DNA of 64,000 bases. Source: Owenia fusiformis (taxonomy: Eukaryota; Annelida; Polychaeta; Sabellida; Oweniidae). The first letter of the stretch is position 1. Each line of letters begins with the position of its first letter. The translations under genes were made by a program, and so were the position numbers. The DNA lies in the NCBI GenBank assembly GCA_903813345.2, contig CAIIXF020000007.1, forward strand, positions 16,970,714 to 17,034,713. Direction: 5' to 3'. The notes under the pieces were generated by a model. The model had not been told where the DNA came from. It saw nothing but the letters and a program-made list of their open reading frames with translations, and did no database searches. This document shows, piece after piece, positions 45,319-57,300 of the stretch.

Positions 45319-48300
45319 GGACAGACAGACGGACGGAGGGCTTCACTATATCCCTAACGAACTTCGTTCGTTGGGATAATTAATGGGATTAACAGATTTT
45401 TTGAATTTAGCAGACTTACTTGGTACATGTGCAATTACAAAAGTCTAAGGTACATATGTACTTACAGAAAAATCTATTGTACATGTGTCCTCTCTGCCAG
45501 GCAAACCTGGACTGAACCTCCAGTATGTGATCAGGTGGTTAAATAGCATACCATCAGTGCACTCAGACTGAAATACAAACACAATTAAGTCTAACATACA
45601 AATGTATATGCTTTAAATATGTCATGGTGTGATTTAAACCAAAATGTTGAAAAAATGATATTGCATCTCAAAAAAAGTTGGCCATTATTCAATAAAATGT
45701 CATTAACCATATCTATTCCACATTGTTGTTCTTACCTTAACTAAGTGTGGTTCCACAAGGGTGACAACAGAGGTATATTTCTCTACCAATGGAGGGAAGC
45801 CAATCTTCATAGAACACTTAGCTGTATTCTTCCTCTTAGCAAACATGGTGGATTCTACGCAGTATGGTAAGAAGTCTTTGTATTTATCTACACTGCTCAC
45901 TACATCAAACATTTCTTTCATGGAAAAACTGAAAAATATAAAATGACACTCTTTAACCTGATTAATATACTGTATATACCATGTATGCACTATGGCTGAT
46001 TAAATGAAAATTTTACACATCGTCGATTAAATGATTATTCCATGAATGTTAACAATTTAATTTGAAAAAAAATATGTACTTTTCTTTCCGAATCTCATTG
46101 GAACAAAATGACATAAACACAACATGTTTAGGTCTCTCAATATTGTAATTGTACAAAGGAAATTTGCTTCATTTAAAAAAAGTATCTAATTCAAAAAATA
46201 AAAGGTTTACTTTTTATCTATTTTGTGGGTTTTTATTTGAATTTTTTGAACACCTTTTGTTAAACGAACCAAACTTTCCTTTGTTATAACGATAACATTA
46301 AAAGGTCTGAGAAAATGTTGTATATGCTATTTTGTTCCAACAAGGTTCGGAAAGATATTTTATTTCATTCTCAAAAATTGAGAGAAAGGAACAAAAAACA
46401 ATTGCACTAAAAAAAAATGTTAACAAAAACAGTTATATAAAATATATAAAAATAATTTTCGCATTAAATTTTTCTCTATCAGTGACCATTGTATAAAGGA
46501 CCATGATTTTTAAAGAATGTTTTCAATAATTGATTTAAGAGAAAAACAAGGTTTAACTCAGTTCGCCATATTGATACCAATCCTTTTGATGACAAAATTT
46601 TTGTGGAGCCTGCTCGACCCGTACATGCATAAAGGCCCATATAGGCACATGCCCATGAGTGTTTCTATGTGTACATAGAGAAGTGAGCATTAACAATAGC
46701 TCACCAATGTAAGGTAACTGTCACAAACTTAATTTAAATATATACACAGTTAAATATTAAAAAATTTACTTTTGTAAAATTGCATGTCTGGCTATGCTCA
46801 TGGAAGTAAATATTACAGAACAATTAAACTTTATCACTGCAAGACTAATGCTTTACATTTTATATATCAGAACAGTGCATCATAAAATATTAAATGTATA
46901 TGTAGACCTTGGCCTATTTCATTGTATTTGTTCATCTATTGGACAATATTTAGTATTTATTAAATTCATGCCATACCGATTACAGACAAAGATTCTGCTC
47001 ATAGGAACCCAAGCATAATATTCCTTTCTTTTCATTCAATTATAGAACATGGCTATTTGTTCATGCTAAAAGGTTTTGAATTTATTTGTTGCTGATGGAT
47101 TATTTCTTTACAAGTAGATTATAGTATATCAAATACCATTTCACAAAAACATGACAGTATGAACTCTACAAAAAGGTTATCAGATTTTGCATTATTTATT
47201 CACAATTCAACCATTCTTCATTTATGCAATTTCTGTATTTGTCAATAATAAACATTAAATTTTTATTACAATTCTTAATAACAAAAACCTCCAGCTTAAT
47301 TTTTTTCAAGGTTATTTATTTCATATGAATAACATTTTGCAAGTTAGTACATATAATATTATAAACAATGTGTATGAAACCCAAGCCAAGGTCAACAGAC
47401 ATTTTTGGCTTGGTACCCCCAGCTTAATCCGAGATACTCAGACTGAATACAATAAATTACCCCCCCCCCTACCACATTGGTCAGCCTCCCATTTATTTAT
47501 TTAATCAGGAGCATATCAGGTACAATAGAGGACTGTTAAGGATAGATGGCAATTATAGCACTGGTGAAGCTTATTATTATTATTATTATTATATTATTAT
47601 TATTATATCTTGGTTACCGCCATATTTTGACGAGCAATACCTCATTGGTATATTCCGTAATTTACGTATTTTTACACTCGAAGATAGAGCCAGAAACCCC
47701 TCCTTGAAGGAGCCTTGTTTTCTTTTATGTGCACAGGTACACAGACATACAGGTACACACCACAGCCTTGTCTACGAGTCGTGAACCACTCAGTCAAACA
47801 CCCAGAATTACATAACGCACAAACAACTTGTCTGAACCGGGAATCGAACCCGGGGCCAAGCGATATTGGTAATCTTGACTCTCTCTGCCACTGAGCCATA
47901 GCGGGTGGACTAATATAATACTCTTCCTCTATATTCAAAATATACATATTACATGTTTATTGAGTTGATAAAAGTCTTTGTTAATATCAATGATCACTTA
48001 GTAGAAAATTCAAACAGGAATCAAATATGTCATCAAATAAAATAAAAATATTAGCTCTTGATGGTTTAATATTCAAACATCACAACAAAAATGAGACTTC
48101 AATGAGATTTCAAGGCTTTATAGCAAAACTTCTATTACAGACCTAACATCGAAAAGTATTTTAACTAGAAAAACAGCAACTCCACGGAGTAGCAAATCCC
48201 ACCGAACAAAACATATTATGCTTATTATAGCTAGTGTAAATGTTGAAATGGTTGTGCACTTTGAGATAGAAGCATGAAATTTGGCACAAAGTTAGTTTAT

Positions 48301-51300
48301 ACCATTGTGAACTAGGCATCATCATATAAAATTTGAACCAAATCTGTTCACTGGTATATGAGTTATCAAAGATTACGTTTTTTTACGAATATGGGCCGCC
48401 ATCTTGAAATTCAGCCACCATCTTACAAATTATTTCTTGAACAGAGCTACTGTGTCCCTAGGCATAATCATATAAAATTTCAATCAAATCTGTTCACTGG
48501 TATTTGAGTTATCAAAGATTACGTTTTTTACGAAAAATTGCCGCCATTTTGAAATTATGCGGCCATCTTGAAAATGTTTTGTCGGACATAGCTACTGTGT
48601 CCCTAATAATAATCATATAAAATTTGAACCAAATCCGTTCACTGGTATTTGAGTTATCAAAGATTACATATTTTTACAAAAAATGGCCGCCACTTTGAAA
48701 TTAAGCGGCCATCTTGAAAATCTTTTTTTGTGCGAAACTCCTTTGTCCCTAGGCATCAGCATATATGAGTTATCAAAGATCACGTTTTTTAAGGAATTTG
48801 GGCCGCCATCTTGAAATTCAGCCGCCATCTTGAAAATTATTTTTTGAACAGAGCTACTGTGTCCCTAGGCATAATCATATAAAATTTCAACCAAATCTGT
48901 TCACTGGTATTTGAGTTATCAAAGATAACGTTTTTTACGAAAAATTGCCGCCATTTTGAAATTAAGCGGCCATCTTGAAAATGTTTTGTCGAACAGAGCT
49001 ACTGTGTCCCTAAGCATCATCATATAAAATTTGAACCAAATCCGTTCACTGGTATTTGAGTTATCATACATTACATATTTTTAAGAAAAATGGCCGCCAT
49101 TTTGAAATTAAGCGGCCATCTTGGAAATCTCTTTTTGTGCGAAACTCCTTTGTCCCTAGGCATCAGCATATAAAATTTGAACCAAATCCGCAAACTAGTA
49201 TTTGAGTTATTAAAGATTACATTTTTTACGAAAAATGGCGTCCATTTTGAATTCAGTGGCCATATTGAAAATTCCTTCTCGAGCAGAGGTCCTACACCCA
49301 TAAGGCATAAGCCTATAAAATTTGAATCAAATCCATGAAACGGTATTTGAGTTATCGCCCGGACAAACAGACGGACGAACGGACGGACGGACGGCTTTCC
49401 TATATCCCTCTCGAACTTCGTTCGGTGGGATAATGAGCCCTCAATGCTTGTGGAAATGGATATTCAAATAAGTCAAAGTCCATTTTATAAAATTCAGATA
49501 AATTTTCCAATTGATTAATTGATAAAGTTGAATAAGCTTTCTCCATAGAAAGATTTTTTGATTTGTTATATGGTTTTTCCTCAATGACTGAATGTTTTGC
49601 CCCAAGTTTCTTGAAAATGAAATTCCCTTCTTTGGCTAAGTTTTCATATTTGCCAATGTAATCATACTGTACATTACATGGACTACAAAGTTGAAAAAAT
49701 GGCAGCCAGTGTTCATTGGGGAGTTTTCTCTGCAGAACTGCATAATCCACAAAGTCGACAAAAGGAGCAATAGACATAATTTTTGTCCCAGAATTCTTGT
49801 GATATTTTTCCAATAGTTTTTTTCGATGTTTTGAAAAATGATCATCACCACTTCGAACTATTTTATCATTGTATGCTGAGAGTAGTCGAGAGAAAGGTTC
49901 TCTGACAAATGTGAATTTAGTATAAGTCTTCAAACGATACAAGATGTCTGCTTTTTTGTATTTCAGCAATCTGGTAACATATTTTCCATCATAATGTATA
50001 TCCACTGGTAGACTAATATTCCCTTTGGACAAATGTATAAGACTTTTTATTATATATGTAGAACTAACTTTGGGAATGTAACAATAAATTACTTTCAAGT
50101 TGTCATCAACAAGAATATTTTTTGACAGTCGGATTTTTTTCGATTTTTTTCTGTGACAAGTTTCTCTTATTTTCTGCCTTCTTTGTTGCATGCATCTTTC
50201 TATTTCTGTATCATTATCTGCTTGAAACTTCATGGCATTTTCCACCATTGTATTAAGTTTAATTAAGGTTTCATTTTTATATATGTTGTCCATCTGTGCA
50301 TTATCCACTATGTTGCTAAAAGTTATGTCCTCACCATTATCCGTTATATTGATATAAGTTATGTCCTCACTTTCATTTGACGTAAGAGTTGAAGACTGCG
50401 CTTTTATCAAGCTTTGGGATAAGATTTTCTTTACCGCCAACTCCTGTGGGTGTTGTATCTTTAAGAAGAGAGCTACGGAAGCAATACAGGAGATAAGCAT
50501 CAAACCCTTTAAGGACACAAGTCCAGTGAGTCTACAAGTTCTAAGCCTCATCACAATTGTTCTTTTTTGGCATCTAATCAGAGTGCAGTCTATATATTAA
50601 CTGACTCTTACCAGAGGAATAAAATAATGTTTTATCTATATCCAAGCTCTTATTGTCTCATGATAATAATTTACTGCTTTATAAACCCATGCCATGGGTC
50701 CACTCATTTTTGTAGTTTAACATAGCCAGATTTAAAGTTGTCCTGTTGCAAGCCTGTTTTAGAAAGCAGTGTTCTTAGTATTCTATAGCAGTACAGGAGT
50801 GGCGAAATAGTCTATTGTCACATAAATCCCCTTATTTAATGCTTGACAATACTCCAATATACATTATGTCTTAGTGCAAATAAAGAAACAGTTGCTAAAT
50901 CTTCCAATGCAAATCCTGGGAGCTTATACATTGAGCTGTTTGCAGAGTGGGTAGGGGTCTTAATACCAATGTAAGGCAATGAGAAATTGGTCATTTAAAA
51001 TAAATATTTTCTATTATTATATCACTGTCATATTCCTCACACTCTGATTGGTGTATGTCCTACATGTGACTTAACTAGATAACAGCAACGTCAAAACATA
51101 GCAAATCCCATCAAACAACCATTGCTGCCATTTTTAAAATGAGCGCCCACTAGCCAAATTGTCATAAGAATGTGTAACATGGTTCTAACTTTTATTGAAT
51201 ATTCATATATAAAATGTCTACAATTTAGTCCTTTACTTTTCTAGTTATAGCACAAAAACGTAAAATAACAAACATCAAACATGTCAAAATGGTGACCATT

Positions 51301-54300
51301 CTTCAAAATAGTCACCTATTAGCCAAAATACCACAAGACAGTGAGAATGAGAATTCACATATCAAATATGAACAAAATCACTCCACTACTTTTCGAGTTA
51401 TAGTAGAAAAGATAAAATAACTCATGTAAAATGGCTCGTCAAGACTACTAGCCAAGTTGTCATAAGATGTGTATGTGTAACATGGTTATGAGAATTCACA
51501 TATCAATTATGAACAAAATCACTCCATGGCACTATTTTTCCATTTACAGCAAAAATGAAAAATCTCAAAAAAGCGTGCTACAGCCACCATCAAGATGGCC
51601 ACCATGTTTTTAAATAATAAGTTTTTAAACTTAATTCATATCCTTTACAATTTTTGCTTTTAATACATAGCCTACTTATCTGCTAATATTGCAGTTTTAT
51701 ATGACGTACCTAAAAGACTGTAAAATTGACACTGAACTAAAATGGCGGCAATTTTGAAAACAGGGCCATGTTGAAAATACAGCATAATATATAAACACCA
51801 GACTATGTACACGACTATTCAATAATATGTTCAATACTCTAGTATTCTTTGACTATTAAACTCCAACTCAAAATATAGATGGTTCTGCAATCAACTCAAA
51901 ACAACTGCAGTTTGAGAAAATGTCATCATACAGTGATGACCAAAAATAATCGAGAAGTTGTGTATTTGACATATTTTCTTGAATTTTGACATATAATGTC
52001 CCAAACTCTCCCAAACTGCAGAGAAGTGCAAATTATATTTACCAAAATGAATGTCTCCAATGTTTCAAACCAGCGTATATATGATGCATTTCTCACAAGT
52101 TTGAGTTCACTTTCTGATAAAACGAGGTAGGGGCAATCTCAGGCAGGTTTATTTATTTTTAGGGTAAGTAGTAAGGAGTGAATAATTCCTGAGTGTGAAA
52201 TATCAAATAATCAGATTTGTTTAAACTTACAGTCATGCATGAGCAAATGTGCCATGCTTTTTTCTTTTCCTTTTTTCCGTTCGATGGAGTTGGTGTTTAG
52301 ATGGAACAAAAACAGATCTGATAAAAATGGCAGACAAAATGCAGAACTAAAAGGTAAAATCACATCAAGATTTCAGAGATTTATTTTGCCTCCGCCTATA
52401 ATAACAAAACACTTGTTTCTTTTGTGCATTCTATCCTTGAGATAACAGTTTCAGGTGTGTATACGCAAATGCATCTCAGAAAAAAACGTCCTTTAGCTTG
52501 AAAACCCAACCCTTATTTCATAAGGTCCAGACTGAAAAGTATAGCTTCAGTTAATAAAGACTCATTCAAACAATCTTGTGTGTTTGTAAATGCTTTGAAA
52601 TGTACCTTTTTCTCATTCTATTCCTCCTAGATTTTTTTAAATTAATCTAATATTTACTTAATATCATACTTACCCTACGATTCTCCGCTCTGAATATTCC
52701 TTCTTTTTACTTGCAGTGAAAGGGTTAATATTTGGCAGCTTTGGAGGGTGAAAGAATGCCCTATGTTGTATATGACAGTGATTATGATATCTTGTCAATA
52801 TAGCATTCTTGAATTGTCTATTGCTTGTGATTGTGACTGGACAGTTGCATATACACCTGAAATGGAAACATAGAACATCTTCGTTTAACTAATTAAAACA
52901 AGACATAGTGATAAATAACCAATAAATAATAAACTTTGAAAGGAAATTGTAGATATATGAGTGTACATGTATATCAAAAAATGTCTCTGCCATGTGATTC
53001 ACCCAGCATGCCCTAAATAAAATAAAATTAGATCTTGGCACTAGTTGGACAGATAAGCAGCTTTCCTGGAATTTCAATGACACATGACTAACTGATGACA
53101 TGGCAAGTGCTAGAGGTTCTAGACACAGAAACAAGCATATGTGGGGGGAAAACCTCTTCAGTTTGAAATGGATAAAACTTTTTTTTGACTTCGGGAGAAT
53201 ATATCAGATGGATGTTTCAATTTATGGAGGTAAGAAACATAACTTTAGGGACTGTTGTTTTATTGTGTAGATTACGTGAACATCAATGAAAAACAATATA
53301 AACACGGATTATAAACACCAAGGCTCTTTAGCTAAAATACCATGTTCGCTGCTAAATAGCCTTAAATATTAAGGCTCTTTAGCATTTTGGCTAAAGAGCC
53401 TGAAAAATTTAAGGTTCTCTAGCCACTTCAGTAAATATAATAAATATAACCAGGCAAGGCAAATTAAAAACAACAAAGAGTGGCCACACTCAGTGGCCAT
53501 CAATTGCTTGGCTTGTGTTGAAACTTAGATAGGTGGCAAAGAAGGCAATTTCCTGATGGAAGCTTATTGAGTCAAGGCTTGCTCTATTGACTTCTTTTTC
53601 CTTCTACTCCTTATTACATGTTAAAAAAGGCAAAACATCGACATATGAGACCTGATAAATGGGACCCTCATGTGCCTTCCAAATGGTAGTAAACGAACTC
53701 CAGTGTAACTACATCAGCTTATCTTTCCATCCGATCAACAATAAGTACAGTTATACAAGAAATGTAAATGAACTGTAAAAATCCCCAAAAAATGTTACTA
53801 CTGGCTTGTCATTTCCGGAAGTGATGTTCAGATGTTCGCATTTTATTTAGCCCTTGTAAAATGAACGATCAAACATTCAATTTTGACACATGTTCGGTAA
53901 TATAACGTATCATAACTTCCGGAAATGACAAGCCAGTTGTAACATTTTTGGGAATTTTTACAGTTCATTTACATTTCTTGTATAACTGTACTTATTGTTG
54001 ATCGGATCAAAAGATAAACTGATGTAGTTACATTGGAGTTTGTTTACTACCATTTGGAAGGCATGTGAGGGTCCCATTCATCAGGTAGGGGAAATGGTCC
54101 CATCACCACACAGGTACTCTGGAAAAACTACTGACGATTTCAAATATGACAACTTCAACTTACTTTGAGAATATGAGACGAAATATCAACCTTTCTTCTG
54201 AAATTTAACTAGTGTTTCACATTTCTCAATCTCCGAACGCTAACACTTTAAGACCCCTTAGACTCGCATGTGCAGGGGTCCTAATTAACGCACAGTCGTC

Positions 54301-57300
54301 CAAATTATCGCACAGTTGTGTTTCAGATGTTATTTCACGATACTGTATGTATACATTTCTCTGTTTATAACAGATACATACATTAGTTCAACGTCATTAA
54401 ACTCAATAACAGCGTTCTTTACTATTAGAATAGAAAATAGTTATTAATTGCAAACCTACTGTTTGTAAATGCAGTGCCGCGATGACGGTTAATTTCTGAT
54501 ATGATTTGCAATTTTGATGTTACCGAAACTGGCCGACATTTTCGTTATATTCCAAACCTGTCTCCAATATTTTCGTAATTATGCATCAATAGGGTCTAAG
54601 GGGGATACGGGATGGTGTGTATGTATTCATAAGGTATGTATGCATGCTTGAATCACATTCTTTGTGTAATATGACCATGGTTTCAGGGTTTAATTAGTTC
54701 CGCTTGTCGAAACCTGCTGAACGATTATATTAACACATCAAGGGCAAAATGATCATGGAGGTTAGACCTAGCCGGGGCCATAAGACATGTCAGATAAGAA
54801 ATGAGGCCCAGGCTTGGTCTAATGTTGTTGGACTAATACATACATATGCTATAATCATTTTTCTATCAGTTTTAGTGTAAAATATCAACAAAATATACAT
54901 TTTACACTTACTTTTCTGTCTTTAAATGAAGAGATATTTCTAAATATATGAATAAATCATGAAGATTGGGAGTAATGGTGTTGAACTGTTTTTCGTAACA
55001 CTGGTTTAAAAGATGCTGGTTGTTACTCCCAACGAGAGCTACCATGTTAGATTTTGAAAGTATAGCTCTATATCGCTAGAATCAACAGCTTAAGAATCCT
55101 GACTTCAAAGAAAATTCCGGGGAATTCAGCTGACTCATGTTGCATATTATATACCTGAAAATGTATCCTACATCGCCATCTTTCATTCAGCTCAACTATA
55201 GAACGTCTCACTGCCCTATGTATCGATCAGGACTTGATTTTATTGGTCGTGTCAAAAGTTTTGGCCAGGTATATTCAATATGGCGGCTTGACGTTTCCCA
55301 AGTTGCGCATGCGTCGATAATATTTCAGTTTAACCGCCATATTGGAAATGGGTATCAAACAATGAATTCAAAAAACGATTAGAACTCCTGATCGCCATGG
55401 AAGCACATCAGCGATCCTACATGCACGGGGAAAGTAGACACATATGAGCCCATATGTGGGCTACAGTTTGGAGATGGAGAGCTATACTTTCAAAATCTAA
55501 CATGGTAGCTCTCAACGTGAGTAAGCTGGTTGCATATTTTATAGCTATAAGGACAATGGTGCGATAATTAGTAGTGACCAAGAGGTTGAGGCTTATTTTC
55601 AGCTCGTATCTGTTCACATGTTAAATTATGAAACTTTACAATTTATTTTACAATAAACTATTGCACCCAATTCCATGAAATCGGTCTCAAATTAATAATT
55701 AATGAAAGTCTTACCATTGGGTATTTAATATGTAGCGTAACCTGTCTTGTGCTGATTGTTATGAAGCAAAATATGAGAGAGGTGAAACCATTTTCGCCGC
55801 CATTTTCGAAAATTTTTGTTGACATTGGCAATTCACCCAAGTTTTGATGACCGTTTTTTGAATAATAAGGGGACAGATAATTACTCTCAATACATCGAAA
55901 TGAAGTAATAACATGTGAAATATTTCACTTTTGTTCAATTTTGCCCAAATAAACGCTTATAATTTTTCGAAAATTGAGTTTGAAGTGGAGCATATTTTTG
56001 ACTGAACTATTGCACATTGTTTTACTCCCCGTCAACTCCATGTCAAAAGCTCAATCGCAAGAAAAGTCACTTTTCTTTTGAAATTTATAAAAATAAATTA
56101 AAAAATCAAGTGATCCCGGTGTGCACCGTTGATTTAAAAAAACGCAGGCTACTTCCGCCATATTGTTTTGGATCTACTTCCGCCATTTTGTCATGTTCAA
56201 GATCAGTCACTCAGTCAGTCTTCTGGCCAAGATTTATGCAAGCCTGTCAGCATATTTGGTTTAAGATATATGCTACCTACCTCTATAAATTCATCTTAAG
56301 GTCTGTATCACATTTATTTGATCAGGAAAGCAGAAGAAAGTTATAAATTTTTGCAAAACGTGACTTCCGGAAGTGGGCGATAATAGGGTCAAATTCACTT
56401 CAGTCAATTTGAACTACCCTTGAACTTAATTGTTAAGGTATGAGGTTCCATATCCATCCGCCAAAAGGTATGACCCCTATATAGTCCATTTAAAAACTTG
56501 TGGTTTTGTTCTAAATAACGCCATGGTTGGCTTCTAGGGTACCTAGTATGCCAGTATTTGGTATCAAACTAAAGAAGAGGAGTTCATCTTTCATTTGAAT
56601 TACGAAAATAGCGATGTAGGTCAAAAATAGTTCCGACGTGAGCATGTTTAGTACGCGTTTGCCCGTCGTCTAAGAATTGAGGAAATGGTAGCAAACGCGA
56701 GTTACAATAAATGGACGCTGATATCTCAAAAAGTAACCTGACTCCCTATAATTTGATGTAGATCAATCGAACCCCTATATGAACAGGTACATTTTGATAT
56801 ATAACACTATGGGGGGTAAGCGTTTTATAGTTGATCAGGAACGCCATATGTGCAAAGTATTGTTCTGAATTTTCGAATTTGGTGTTGGATTACGGTACTC
56901 ATACCTTAATATGAGGCCTAAAATTGTCTGCTAGTTGGCCAGAGACCAATATTCTAGCAGAATTTGAGAACAGAATCGATTTTTTTCGTTCTGCGTAGAG
57001 CAAACAATGATTTAAAATCACTTTCAACCCTTTTGTGCGTATAAGAATGGTCATAAGAGGCCCTTGGAGGGTCATACATGAAAGAAAGCCCATTGAAATT
57101 CCGTCAAAATGGCAGGATATTTCTTCATTTTTTGCTAAAATTACATGATTTTGAGGGCCCACATCTCACTGAAATTGCTACAATGTAGCGATTTTTCATT
57201 TTCACAGGCTAGATACACGTGTCAGGTCAACAGAAACAGTAAGCATATGTGATTTTTAAATTGCTACATTGTAGCAATATTTATTTCAAAATACAGCTGT

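Noticed and set aside
47672-47947. 91-codon minus-strand frame
   Set aside because: Runs through a tRNA-derived SINE, which does not encode protein.
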